Positions 1 through 8,281 of a stretch of DNA of 64,000 bases are shown here, one piece after another. The notes beneath the pieces are model-generated. The model was not told the DNA's origin. It ran no database searches and saw nothing but the letters and a program-made list of their open reading frames with translations. This stretch comes from Georgenia ruanii (GTDB taxonomy: Bacteria > Actinomycetota > Actinomycetes > Actinomycetales > Actinomycetaceae): assembly GCF_009193175.1 (NCBI RefSeq), contig NZ_VUKE01000006.1:110885-174884 (forward strand). Reading direction: 5' to 3'. The first letter of the stretch is position 1, and every line of letters begins with the position of its first letter. The position numbers and the translations under genes are program-made.

Positions 1-99
1 GCCGCACAGGCCCGCGCCGATCTCCACGATGCGGTCGCCTTCGATGCGTACGTCGACTACCGCTTCCTCGAGCTCAACCTGCCGCAACAGGAGGCTCAC
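1..99 (-). CDS. amidohydrolase-like protein, N-terminal fragment (runs off left edge)
   Basis: A GTG at 99 opens a minus-strand frame that stays open for 33 codons to the window edge. The visible residues (LLLRQVEL, then DVRIEGDRIVEIG) have the pattern of the N-terminal beta-sandwich of the amidohydrolase superfamily, where a short strand pair precedes the metal-binding barrel; that is family knowledge. The GTG overlaps the TGA of the CoA transferase before it (GTGA), which suggests translational coupling and a three-gene operon. The catalytic part lies outside the window, so the substrate cannot be named. A deacetylase or deaminase of the same superfamily would look identical here. Confidence 0.45.
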   Translation of the reverse strand, partial: MSLLLRQVELEEAVVDVRIEGDRIVEIGAGLCG

Positions 100-1277
100 A
101 TGGGTCTCCGCGACGGCGCGGCGACGGGAAAGCGGCCCGTCGCGGACTCCACCCACCAACCGTCCGACGCCCGTGAGACGACGTGCGGCTCGATCGTCCC
201 CGATGCCGCGTCGGCGGCGACGTCGTGCATCGAGACGTCGATGAGCAGTGCGTGCTCGCCCAGCAGCGCCTCTGACGCGGCAGCCGCTGCGACGACGCCG
301 GCGAGGGGGTCGCCCAGCGCATCGCCACAGGGCAGCACGTCACCGGAGTCCTCGACATAGAGCCCCGCACCCACGGCCACGTCGTCGCCGAAGCCCACCG
401 CGTTGGACGAACGTCCCGCTGCTGTGATCGAGAGCCACGTGATGCCTGCCTCGACGACGTCCTCGGCCACCAGCCCGAGCTGGCGCAGCGCCCGTGGACG
501 TGAGGACTCCAGGACGAGGTCGGCCGACAGCACCAGTCGCCGGAGCTCCTCTCGCCCTGCGGAGGACGAGAAGTCGACGGAGACCATCTCGTGGCCCGCG
601 TGCATGAGGTTGAAGAACTCGGCCGGGCCGCGTCGGGCACCGTCCGGCCTGGACGTGCTCTCGACCTTCGTCACGGTCGCACCGGTGCGGCCCAGCAGGT
701 GAGCACAGAGCGGGCCTGCCCACATCGCTGTCAGGTCGACGACGACGGGGTGCGCGCCCACGGACCTGCGTCGTCCCCCGCGTGCAGTCAGGACACCCGG
801 CCGCACCGAGGGGCGCCGCTCGGCGCAGGGAAGTCCGAGCAGGCGTGCCCGTGCGGCGGCCTCCGCGGTGTCGACCCAGGCGGCCCAGGCCAGGACGGAG
901 GGCCAGCCCCACGCGTCGGCGTCTTCGACGAGTGCGGGCACCAGCTCCAGGTCGCTGGGGCGGGCCAGCGAGAGCCCCATCCAGCCGTCCCTGGTCCGGA
1001 AGGTGCGGAATGCGCCGCCGCAGGACGAGGGCCCGCTCCGATGGAGCCCGGTGATCGCGGCGCGCTCGCCGAGCACTCGAACGTCAGGCAGCTCCGGTCG
1101 TGTGCCGGTGCGCCGGAAAGCCGCGTCGGCGACACGTCGGAGTCCGGACGCCGTCGTGGACGCGGGCTGACCAGGCGCCGCCAGCGGTGGGCCGTCGGCC
1201 CTGCCCGTCAGCGCCATGGCACCTGACCATGCCCAGAGCTCCAGCTCAGACGCGGGCATCGACTCAGACGCCGGCAT
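96..1277 (-). CDS. CoA transferase, family III (CaiB/BaiF), permuted-looking layout
   Basis: A 393-residue protein expected to move CoA between carboxylic acids. The signature that opens classical family III enzymes (VVDLTAMWAGPLCAHLLGR, then the GATVTKVES strand) appears near residue 175 instead of the N-terminus. It is followed by FFNLMHAGHEMVSVDF and a late GDPLAGVVAAAAASEAL segment. The first half (GAMALTGRADGPPL, GERAAITGL, DGWMGLSLARP) resembles the part that normally follows. Similar layouts may exist as an actinobacterial subfamily; I cannot check. The start at 1277 overlaps the stop of the hydratase upstream by 14 bases. The donor and acceptor acids are unknown. Confidence 0.75.
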   Translation of the reverse strand: MPASESMPASELELWAWSGAMALTGRADGPPLAAPGQPASTTASGLRRVADAAFRRTGTRPELPDVRVLGERAAITGLHRSGPSSCGGAFRTFRTRDGWMGLSLARPSDLELVPALVEDADAWGWPSVLAWAAWVDTAEAAARARLLGLPCAERRPSVRPGVLTARGGRRRSVGAHPVVVDLTAMWAGPLCAHLLGRTGATVTKVESTSRPDGARRGPAEFFNLMHAGHEMVSVDFSSSAGREELRRLVLSADLVLESSRPRALRQLGLVAEDVVEAGITWLSITAAGRSSNAVGFGDDVAVGAGLYVEDSGDVLPCGDALGDPLAGVVAAAAASEALLGEHALLIDVSMHDVAADAASGTIEPHVVSRASDGWWVESATGRFPVAAPSRRPM

Positions 1278-2232
1278 CGACCAGCCCCCACGCGAGCGCG
1301 GTGTCGAGGTCGATCCGGCGTCCGGTCAGTGCCATGTAGGCGGTCCGATAACGGCCGATCCGGCGGGTGACGCTGACCGTGCCACCAGCGCCTGGCACCA
1401 ACCCCAGCGACAGCTCGGGAAGCATGAACCACGCTCCCTCGCGCGCCTCGACCCGGGCGGCGAATGCGGAGAACTCCAGGCCGGCCCCGATGCACGCGCC
1501 GTGCACTCTCGCCACGACCCGTTCACGAATCCGGTGCACGTGGAGACCGGCACTCTGCTCGAGGCGCACCTGGTGGGCGGCGACGACATCGGGCGCCGTG
1601 CCGAACTCGTCGAGATCGCCGCCGCTGCAGAACGATGGCCCAATGCCGCGCAGCTCGACCTGGGTGATCGACTCATCCAGAAGTGCCACCTGAAGACCCT
1701 CGATGAGCCGGTCGCGGACTGCCCGCCCGAACGCGTTGTGTCGCCCCGGACGATTCAGCGCGAGAGTGAGCACATCCCCCTCGCGTGAGAACAGCACGGG
1801 ATCGTCGCCGGTGGGTACCTCCCGTCGAGGCGTCGCGGCGCGCCAGCTCCGGAAGTCCGGCCCGGCCAGGAGCATCGAGTACGCGAGCGACTCCGCCACG
1901 AGCGCGTCTGCCACGTCGAGCTGAGCGGTCAGTGGAAGGAGCGAAGCGAGAGCCCGCGAGGCGCCCGGCGCTCGCGTGACGGTTTCACGGATGAGGTCGA
2001 GATCGTCCGGCTCGGGTGCCACCCAAAAACGCCCCGGTCCGTCGGGCGCCAGGGTCAGCGTGAGGGCACTGAGGACATGGGCGGACTCGGGCGGGAGCGC
2101 CTGGCTGCTCACGCCGACCAGGACTGTGGTGCGCGCACGGCGTGCGTACGCCTCGCCGACGGCCGGAGACCAGTGAGTGTTGTCGAGGTCCACGATCTCC
2201 ATGGCTTCGGCCGCTGTCACCGCGCTCCTCAC
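1264..2232 (-). CDS. enoyl-CoA hydratase/isomerase family protein
   Basis: Crotonase-fold enzyme of 322 residues from the chosen start. Its N-terminal third (SAVTAAEAMEIVDLDN onward) matches no family I recognise; the crotonase domain starts near FSREGDVLTLALNRPGRHNAF. The oxyanion-hole strands FCSGGDLDEFG and HGACIGAGLEFSAFA are present, with GLVPGAGGT near the end. The GTG at 2232 is chosen because AGAAGG lies five bases before it; the frame is open for another 66 codons upstream but has poor start context there. It is first in a minus-strand operon with the CoA transferase and the amidohydrolase fragment. It could be a hydratase, isomerase or hydrolase of an acyl-CoA; the long N-terminus is unusual for a simple hydratase. 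Confidence 0.72.
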   Translation of the reverse strand: MRSAVTAAEAMEIVDLDNTHWSPAVGEAYARRARTTVLVGVSSQALPPESAHVLSALTLTLAPDGPGRFWVAPEPDDLDLIRETVTRAPGASRALASLLPLTAQLDVADALVAESLAYSMLLAGPDFRSWRAATPRREVPTGDDPVLFSREGDVLTLALNRPGRHNAFGRAVRDRLIEGLQVALLDESITQVELRGIGPSFCSGGDLDEFGTAPDVVAAHQVRLEQSAGLHVHRIRERVVARVHGACIGAGLEFSAFAARVEAREGAWFMLPELSLGLVPGAGGTVSVTRRIGRYRTAYMALTGRRIDLDTALAWGLVDAGV

Positions 2233-2432
2233 GACTACCTTCTCTTTCGGTCCGCGGCGGCCGAGATGCCACCAACGGCGGGCCACGCGGGCCGCGAAAG
2301 ACCGGGAGAGCGCCCGCTGCTTCCGCGAATATACCTCACGAAATTCGGCGTCCGGCGTGGCCTGCAGGAGTCCCACCCGTCGTGCCCGCGCTCGCCCATG
2401 CCGTTCAGTGGCCCTCGCAGGAACCAGCAAAG

Positions 2433-2444
2433 ATCATGAGGAAT
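2433..2444 (-). promoter_or_regulatory. operator-like site ATTCCTCATGAT
   Basis: Exact 12-base match on the minus strand to the first 12 bases of the palindromes at 20023 and 23004. It sits immediately upstream of a TTGACG box on the plus strand, a usual place for an operator. The outer half (CTTT instead of GAAT) does not complete the palindrome, so this copy is a half-site. Confidence 0.4.
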
Positions 2445-2445
2445 A

Positions 2446-2474
2446 TTGACGCGAGTGACGCTGCATGCCAATGT
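2446..2474 (+). promoter_or_regulatory. possible promoter for the TPP-enzyme gene
   Basis: TTGACG at 2446-2451 and CAATGT at 2469-2474 are 17 bases apart. The -35 is good and the -10 is weak. If used, the transcript has a leader of roughly 350 bases. Confidence 0.3.
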
Positions 2475-2830
2475 CATCGCTCACACGGCGGCAACACGAC
2501 GGGCTGCCGGGCTAGCAGTTCTTCGCCGAGGCAGAGAGGGGTGATGGAGGTGGTCCCGTCACTCGCCTTTCTCGGACCTGGGCCCCGGTACTGCGCGTGC
2601 GCTCCTCGCCCCGGAGCCCATCACGACCCCCGACGGGGTGGCCCGCGGCCGCAGACGGCTCTCGACATCGTCAGCGGTGACACCGAGCAGGCCACCGGTC
2701 GGTCTCGGGCGTCTCTACGAAGCGTTACCCAGATCGGTCGCGAGGGGCCTGGCGGCACGCCGACGGGCCGGTCACTTGGTGCCAGCGCTGAGCGCTTGAA
2801 GCGGCAACGACAACACACAAGGAGTTCTCC

Positions 2831-4447
2831 ATGCTTTTCCACGACGTGATCGCGCAGGCGCTCAGGGACCACGGCATCACGGATGTCTTCGGTGTGATGG
2901 GCGACGCGAACCTCTACATGATGGACAGCTTCCAGCGGCACGCGGGATGCCACTTCTACTCGGTGTCACACGAGAGCGGTGCGGTCCTCGCGGCCAACGG
3001 CTACGCACGGGCGACGGGCGGCGTCGGCGTCGCGTCCGTGACGCACGGGCCCGCGTTCACCAACATCGTCACGGCGTTGGTCGAGGGCGTGAGGGAGCGC
3101 ACTCCCATCTTGGTCGTGGCGGGCGACACGGCCGTGGTCGACAAGGACAATTTCCAGAACATCAGTCAGCGCGACGTCACCATCCCGACGGGCGCCGGCT
3201 TCGAGCAGGTCCGCTCCGTGAAGACCGTGTGCGAGGACGTCGCGGTCGCCGTGCACCGCGCGCTGAACGAACGTCGACCGGTGGTGCTCAACGTGCCCGT
3301 CGACTTCCAGTGGCAGGAGGCGAAGTACGCACCGCCGGCCGGGCCGCGTTGGTCGGGGCACCAGCAGCTCGCCCCCTCCCAGGCTGCGCTCGAAGACGCC
3401 CTGGGGATCATCGCGTCTGCCAGGCGTCCGGTCGTCCTGGCGGGGCGGGGGGCGTCGAGCGAGGAGTCACGCGCCGCTCTCGTGCGCCTGGCCGACCGTA
3501 TCGGGGCTCCGCTCGCCACGACCCTGCGCGCCCGCGACCTGTTCCGCGGTGAGCCCCACAACCTCGGCATCTGCGGCACGCTCTCGCACGAGGTGGCACT
3601 CCAGGCCCTCACCGACGCGGACTGCCTCATCACGTTCGGTGCGGGACTGAACCGCTGGACCACGGCCGAGGGCTCGATCCTGGCCGACAAGGCGGTGGTG
3701 CAGGTCGACAGCGAGAGCGCCGCGCTCGGCCGGTTCCAGGTGGTCGATGCGATGGTCCAGGGGGATGCGGGCGCGGTGGCCGACCTGATCGGAGACCTGC
3801 TCGACGAGGCCGAGGTGAAGCCGACCGGCTACGCATCCCCGGAACTCGCCGCCAAGCTCGCCGCCCGCTCCGACGCTGACTTCACCGATGCGAGCACCGA
3901 CCGCACGGTCGACCACCGCAGCGCGATCCTCAAGCTGGACGCCGCCTTCCCCCAGGACCGCACGCTGGTCTTCGATGGTGGCCGGTTCGTCATGAAGTGC
4001 TTCTCGATGTTCCATGTCTCGCACCCGAGCGACTACCACCACACGGTCAACTTCGGCTCGATCGGCCTGGGGATGGGGACGGCGATCGGGGCGGCGACCG
4101 GCTCCGGGAAGCCGACGCTCCTCATCACCGGCGATGGAGGGTTCATGCTCGGTGGGCTCGCCGAGTTCAACACGGCCGTACGCCACAAGCTCGACCTGGT
4201 CGTGGTGATGTTCAACGACGGCGCCTACGGCGCCGAGCACATCCAGTTCCGGAACAAGGACATGGACCCCACTTCCTCGACCTTCGACTGGCCGGAGTTC
4301 GCGCCGGTGGCCGATGCGCTTGGCGGCAAGGGGTACACCGTGCGCAACCTCGCCGAGCTCGATGCGGTGATCGCTGAGCTGCCCGCACGGGATCGGCCGG
4401 TGCTGATCGACATCAAGCTCGACCCGGACAAGGTCACCGCGCACTGA
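2831..4447 (+). CDS. thiamine pyrophosphate-dependent enzyme, acetolactate synthase/decarboxylase family
   Basis: A 538-residue protein with the three-domain layout of the POX/ALS/benzoylformate decarboxylase family. The N-terminal Pyr domain carries SHESGAVLAANGYARATG with the conserved Glu near residue 48. A central Rossmann-like domain carries RRPVVLAGRGAS. The C-terminal PP domain has the TPP-Mg motif GDGGFMLGGLAEF near residue 434, ending in NDGAYGAEH. AAGGAG sits just before the ATG. Such enzymes decarboxylate or ligate 2-oxo acids; the exact substrate cannot be read from sequence. No small regulatory ALS subunit lies nearby, so a catabolic decarboxylase is likelier than branched-chain amino-acid synthesis. 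A shared operator-like site links it to the ABC importer at 20 kb. Confidence 0.85.
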   Translation: MLFHDVIAQALRDHGITDVFGVMGDANLYMMDSFQRHAGCHFYSVSHESGAVLAANGYARATGGVGVASVTHGPAFTNIVTALVEGVRERTPILVVAGDTAVVDKDNFQNISQRDVTIPTGAGFEQVRSVKTVCEDVAVAVHRALNERRPVVLNVPVDFQWQEAKYAPPAGPRWSGHQQLAPSQAALEDALGIIASARRPVVLAGRGASSEESRAALVRLADRIGAPLATTLRARDLFRGEPHNLGICGTLSHEVALQALTDADCLITFGAGLNRWTTAEGSILADKAVVQVDSESAALGRFQVVDAMVQGDAGAVADLIGDLLDEAEVKPTGYASPELAAKLAARSDADFTDASTDRTVDHRSAILKLDAAFPQDRTLVFDGGRFVMKCFSMFHVSHPSDYHHTVNFGSIGLGMGTAIGAATGSGKPTLLITGDGGFMLGGLAEFNTAVRHKLDLVVVMFNDGAYGAEHIQFRNKDMDPTSSTFDWPEFAPVADALGGKGYTVRNLAELDAVIAELPARDRPVLIDIKLDPDKVTAH

Positions 4448-4543
4448 CGATCGGTGGAGGTTCGCCCGCGATGGCCGGAGGGTCCTGAGTTTGCCCTGTT
4501 CGCCATTCAATCATCCGGATAGAAGTCCAGCTGAGGAGTGAAC

Positions 4544-5587
4544 GTGAGGCTGTCGATCATGCTTGCCGGCGGTGGGGGCATGCGCGTGTCGGACATGGTG
4601 TCGCTCGCCGTCCGCGCCGAAGTCGCTGGCGCGGACGGCGTGTACATGCCGGAGGCGTGGCGGTCGGGATTCGTGACCCTGTCGGCGATCGCGGTCGCGA
4701 CGAGTCGCCTCAGTCTTGGGCCCTATGTCCTCAACGCGCACGCGCGCACACCGATGATCGCGGGCATGTCGGCGGTCGACCTTGACGAGTTGTCCGGGGG
4801 GCGACTCGTGCTGGGCGTGGGGAGCGGGAACCGTGTGACGAACGAGTCCTACCAAGGGGTTCCCGTGATCCGGCCCCTGGAGAAGATGCGTGACTACCTC
4901 GCGGTTCTGCGCGGCGTGGTCGAGGCCCGCTACGGCCAGCGGGTCGACTATGTCGGCGCGAGGCACAGCATGTCGGGCTGGCACCCCCAGGTCAGTCCCG
5001 TGCGTAGCCGGATCCCCATCCTGTTGGCCGCCACCTCGCCGAAGATGGCACAGGTCGCGTATGAGCGGGCGGACGGGCTGGCACTCGGCAGCCTGCTCAC
5101 CCGAGAGTACGTCGCACAGGCCCGGGCCGAGGGGCAGCGCGCGGCGGGTGAGAGCTTCACTGTCACCGCAGCATCATTCGTCTCGGTCGACGACGACCGG
5201 GAGCGAGCCCGCAACGCCGCCCGGTCGGCAGTTGTCAACCTCTATGCGGGCAAGCCCCACCCGCACTACGACTCCCTCTTGCGACAGCAGGGCTTCGCCG
5301 ACGTAGCGGACGCCGTCGGCGAGGCCGTCGAAGCGGGCGACCTGGCCGCGGCGAGATCGGCGGTCAGCGACTCGGTGGTGGACAGGCTCACGATCGCCGG
5401 GACCAGGGAGGACTGCCTGGCGCGCCTGGAGGACTACTCGGACCTTGCCGACGAGCTCATCTTGGTGAACGTCAACACCATGCGTTACCAAGCGGGCGAC
5501 CACGCTGTGGGAGCCGCAGCGACCGGCACGCAGGATTCCTTCTCGCCACTGCTTGGCCTGATCGAGGAGGCGTCCAGCCGCCGCTGA
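4544..5587 (+). CDS. LLM-class flavin (F420-type) oxidoreductase
   Basis: A luciferase-like TIM-barrel enzyme of 347 residues. The pattern [45 protein letters not shown] and [21 protein letters not shown] is typical of bacterial LLM proteins that use F420 or FMN. GTG at 4544 is preferred because AGGAG ends five bases before it; a GTG two codons earlier overlaps that ribosome site. It lies 96 bases after the TPP enzyme on the same strand and may be co-transcribed. Many members are 5,10-methylenetetrahydromethanopterin reductase-like in name only; the substrate is unknown. Whether it uses F420 or FMN cannot be settled here. Confidence 0.8.
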   Translation: MRLSIMLAGGGGMRVSDMVSLAVRAEVAGADGVYMPEAWRSGFVTLSAIAVATSRLSLGPYVLNAHARTPMIAGMSAVDLDELSGGRLVLGVGSGNRVTNESYQGVPVIRPLEKMRDYLAVLRGVVEARYGQRVDYVGARHSMSGWHPQVSPVRSRIPILLAATSPKMAQVAYERADGLALGSLLTREYVAQARAEGQRAAGESFTVTAASFVSVDDDRERARNAARSAVVNLYAGKPHPHYDSLLRQQGFADVADAVGEAVEAGDLAAARSAVSDSVVDRLTIAGTREDCLARLEDYSDLADELILVNVNTMRYQAGDHAVGAAATGTQDSFSPLLGLIEEASSRR

Positions 5588-5658
5588 GCTCGCGGCGGTT
5601 CCCGCCTCCCGCTGCTCACGACCGGCCCGCTCGCTCGGACGGAAAACGTTCGGACATC

Positions 5659-5687
5659 TTGGTAATTGGTATTTTGACTTCATAATG
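5659..5687 (+). promoter_or_regulatory. probable promoter of the SDR-hydratase pair
   Basis: TTGGTA at 5659-5664 and CATAAT at 5681-5686 are 16 bases apart in an AT-rich island in otherwise GC-rich DNA. The overlapping words GACTTCATAATG resemble GACTTCATAGTAT at the thiolase/mmsA divergent region (9512-9524), so both may share a regulator. Confidence 0.45.
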
Positions 5688-5783
5688 TTCAGAGGCAGCG
5701 TTGCCACCCGCACAAGGGCGTGGCGGCCACGACTTATCGGCGCATGCGCGAGCGCGGCGCACCCGCAAACTGAGAGGACTCTC

Positions 5784-6545
5784 ATGGACATCTCCAGCAC
5801 GTCGGCACTGGTCACCGGCGGGGCCTCAGGGCTCGGCCTCGCGACGGTCAAGCTCCTGCTGGACAGGGGAGCATCCGTCGTCATCGCCGACCTCGCGGGA
5901 TCGCGCGGCGCTGAGGTGGCCGCCGAGCTCGGCGAACGGGTGCGGTTCGCGCCCGCCGACGTCACTCGCCCCGCCGACGTCGAGGCGGCGCTCGACGCCG
6001 CTGAGGGTCTCGGGCCGCTCACGGTGGTCGTCAACTGCGCCGGCGTCTCCATGACGGCACGAGTGGCCGGAAAGAACGGGGCATTCCCGCTCGAGGTTTT
6101 CCAGAAGGTCATCGACATCAACCTCGTCGGCACATTCAACGTGATCCGGCTTGCTGCAGTTCGCATGAAGGACAGTGCGATGGACGGCGACGAGCGTGGC
6201 GTGATCGTCAACACGGCCTCGGTCGCCGCTTTCGACGGGCAGGTGGGTCAGGCCGCGTATGCGGCGTCCAAGGGCGGGGTGGCGGCGCTCACGCTGCCGA
6301 TTGCGCGTGACCTTGCCCAGTACAAGATTCGCGTCGTCACGGTCGCGCCGGGGCTTTTCCACACACCGATGTTCGATTCGCTTCCCCCGGAGACGATCGA
6401 GTCGCTAGGCAAGCAGACGCCGCACCCCGCGCGGCTCGGCACGCCCGAGGAGTACGCAGCCCTCGTCGGTCACGTCGTCGAGAACGCGATGCTCAACGGG
6501 GAGACGATCCGCCTCGACGGCGCGATCCGGATGGCGCCTCGCTGA
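5784..6545 (+). CDS. SDR-family dehydrogenase (3-hydroxyacyl-CoA dehydrogenase type II-like)
   Basis: A 253-residue short-chain dehydrogenase. The Rossmann motif [16 protein letters not shown] is at the N-terminus, NCAGVS marks the NAG motif, and the catalytic Ser-Tyr-Lys is seen as [10 protein letters not shown]...AAYAASKGG. The sequence [13 protein letters not shown] and the ending [17 protein letters not shown] resemble type 10 17-beta-HSD/3-hydroxyacyl-CoA dehydrogenases, which oxidise 3-hydroxyacyl-CoAs with NAD. The ATG at 5784 follows GAGAGG. Its TGA overlaps the ATG of the next gene by one base (TGATG). A close paralogue sits at 33868, next to another hydratase. Confidence 0.85.
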   Translation: MDISSTSALVTGGASGLGLATVKLLLDRGASVVIADLAGSRGAEVAAELGERVRFAPADVTRPADVEAALDAAEGLGPLTVVVNCAGVSMTARVAGKNGAFPLEVFQKVIDINLVGTFNVIRLAAVRMKDSAMDGDERGVIVNTASVAAFDGQVGQAAYAASKGGVAALTLPIARDLAQYKIRVVTVAPGLFHTPMFDSLPPETIESLGKQTPHPARLGTPEEYAALVGHVVENAMLNGETIRLDGAIRMAPR

Positions 6546-7366
6546 TGGCAGCGATCGGAGGTGGTAGCGACTACCGGTACTTGCGCGTCGCGCACGAGGC
6601 CGGCGTCGCGTGGATCGTGTTGGACCGCCCGAACGAAGGGAACGCCCTCAGTCAGGCGCTTGCCGACGAGTTCGTGCGCGCTGTCGACGGCGCCGTCGAT
6701 GATCCGTCGGTGCGCGTGGTCGTGCTGAGCGGGAATGGCCCGTTCTTCTGCGCGGGCGGTGACGTCGTCGGCATGGCGGATGCCGATGACCCCGTCGCGT
6801 TCACCGGCCACCTGGCACGCACGATGCACCGCGGGATCCTCGCTCTCGCGCGCTCCGAGCTCCTGGTGATCGCCGCGGTCAACGGCGCCGTCGCCGGCGC
6901 AGGCGTAGGGCTGGTGCTCAACGCGCAGCTTGTCATCGCGTCGTCGGCCGCCTCTTTCGTCTCGGCGTACGCCGGAATTGGCGTGTCGCCCGACTGTGGT
7001 GTCAGTTACCTCTTACCGCGGGCCGTGGGTGACGTTCGAGCGGCAGCGCTGCTCTTCGGCGGTCGGCCGATCGACGCCGCCACGGCAGAGTCGTGGGGCC
7101 TCGTCGGCGAGGTGACGGACGTGGCAGGGTTCGACGAGCATGTGCGAGCGACGGTCGAGCGCCTGGCCCGCGGTGCGTCGCAGGCCTATGGCCCGACCAA
7201 GCGGCTCGCAATGGCCCCGTGGATCGCTGCGTATGAGGAGCACCTCGAGGCGGAGGCTGCCAGCATCGCCACGCTCGTCGGCCACCCCGACTCGCAGGCC
7301 CGCGTGCGCAAGTTCGTTGCGGCCAGTCGCGAGCGGGCCGCGGCCAAGGCGGAGACCATGCGCTAG
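6545..7366 (+). CDS. enoyl-CoA hydratase/isomerase
   Basis: A 273-residue crotonase-fold protein starting inside the stop of the SDR gene, so translation is probably coupled. The oxyanion-hole segments FCAGGDVVGMAD and NGAVAGAGVGLVLNAQ and the Gly-rich GIGVSPDCGVSYLLPRAVG are intact. The SPDCG form is common in 2-(1,2-epoxyphenylacetyl)-CoA isomerase-like and short-chain hydratases, so the exact reaction is open. Paired with the SDR it would give hydration followed by oxidation of a 3-hydroxyacyl-CoA. The hydratase at 33056 is a paralogue with the same SPDCG/TPDCG motif. Confidence 0.82.
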   Translation: MAAIGGGSDYRYLRVAHEAGVAWIVLDRPNEGNALSQALADEFVRAVDGAVDDPSVRVVVLSGNGPFFCAGGDVVGMADADDPVAFTGHLARTMHRGILALARSELLVIAAVNGAVAGAGVGLVLNAQLVIASSAASFVSAYAGIGVSPDCGVSYLLPRAVGDVRAAALLFGGRPIDAATAESWGLVGEVTDVAGFDEHVRATVERLARGASQAYGPTKRLAMAPWIAAYEEHLEAEAASIATLVGHPDSQARVRKFVAASRERAAAKAETMR

Positions 7367-7689
7367 CGATTTTGGCGTCCACAGAGCGGTGCGGCAGGTG
7401 CGAACACTTTGCGTAGCGTGAATGGCCGGAAGCGTTGAGAAAACTCGACCGCAGCGTGAATCTCGAGGACGTTCGGTCAACGGGCGAGCTCCGTCCGCCT
7501 CTCCCAGGCAATCACCGGTGAGGGTGAGCCTCCTGCATCACCGAGCGCCGCCGCCGGCGGCGCCGGTTACGCCCGGGTTTGTAGGTGAGCCGTGTTTCTC
7601 GCGCACGAGTAGATCGGGTACTTTCCGGATCGTCGCGAGGTGCCCCATTGCTTCCCTCGGGCTGAGGAAGCCACGTGGAGTAGGTTTGG
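7367..7689. other. convergent intergenic region (323 bases)
   Basis: Lies between the plus-strand hydratase and the minus-strand MarR gene. A GC-rich hairpin at 7545-7563 is the only structure I see. Coding frames crossing it lack family motifs. Confidence 0.4.
7545..7563. terminator. GC-rich hairpin between convergent genes
   Basis: Perfect 8-base arms GCGCCGCC and GGCGGCGC flank a GCC loop. It has no T run on either side. Its place between two converging genes suits a bidirectional terminator. Confidence 0.35.
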
Positions 7690-8226
7690 TCAGAGCGGGT
7701 CGGGCACTGGTCTGGGCTCGGCGAAGTCACCCGCTCGTTGACGGAGCGCCGCGAGCGTGCGCACGAGGGTCCGCGTCTCGTCCTCGGTGAGGCCGGGCCG
7801 GGTGAAGACCTCGTCGTTGAGCGAGGCGGTGGCCGCCTCTACCCGCTCCCCTCCCGCGTCCGTCAGTACCAGGATCGTCGCCCGGCCGTCGTGCGGGTGG
7901 GGTTCCCGGCGCACGAGGCCGTCGTGCTCGAGCCGGTCAACGGTATTGGTCACGCTCGCGGGATGGACCTGCAGGCGTGCGGTCGCGCTTGCCATGGGCA
8001 GCCGGCCCTCGCGGGCGAAGGCGAGCAGACGGAGCATCTCGTAGCGGGCGAAGCTCAACCCGTGCGGTTTGAGCGCCTGGTCGATGCGCGCCAGCATGAG
8101 CTGCTGGGCACGCATGACACTTGTGACCGCGGCCATTCCGTCCGCGGCGTCCTCCCAGCCGTGCGCCAACCACTGACGGCGTGCCTCAGCGATCGGGTCG
8201 ACCGGTAGTGGCTGTTGTTGCGCCAT
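7690..8226 (-). CDS. MarR-family transcriptional regulator
   Basis: A 178-residue winged-helix protein. The helical N-terminus contains VTSVMRAQQLMLARIDQ. The DNA-binding part runs LSFARYEMLRLLAF, MASATARLQVHPASVTNTVDRL and the wing LVRREPHPHDGRATILVLTD. The ATG at 8226 follows AGGAGG. It lies 55 bases downstream of the thiolase stop on the same strand with no promoter between, so it is probably co-transcribed and may regulate its own operon from the repeats at 9516-9544. A nearly identical but frameshifted copy lies at 38452-38965. Confidence 0.88.
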   Translation of the reverse strand: MAQQQPLPVDPIAEARRQWLAHGWEDAADGMAAVTSVMRAQQLMLARIDQALKPHGLSFARYEMLRLLAFAREGRLPMASATARLQVHPASVTNTVDRLEHDGLVRREPHPHDGRATILVLTDAGGERVEAATASLNDEVFTRPGLTEDETRTLVRTLAALRQRAGDFAEPRPVPDPL

Positions 8227-8281
8227 CGATCATTTCCTCCTCGCGCGGTAGCGCGTGCCGTCAACACCCAGCTCGGTCGGG

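Larger units (their letters stand above)
2233..2830. other. 598-base divergent intergenic region
   Basis: Lies between the minus-strand hydratase operon and the plus-strand TPP enzyme. It holds a 12-base match to the ATTCCTCATGAT palindrome (2433-2444, read on the minus strand) and a possible promoter beginning at 2446. No coding frame in it has a convincing start and family motif. The stretch from 2475 to 2800 would be a long leader for the TPP gene. I see no clear riboswitch core such as a THI box, although the downstream enzyme uses TPP. Confidence 0.5.

Noticed and set aside
2475..2830. TPP riboswitch in the leader of the TPP-dependent enzyme
   Set aside because: The conserved THI-box core is not visible, and such riboswitches control thiamine synthesis or transport, not TPP-using enzymes.
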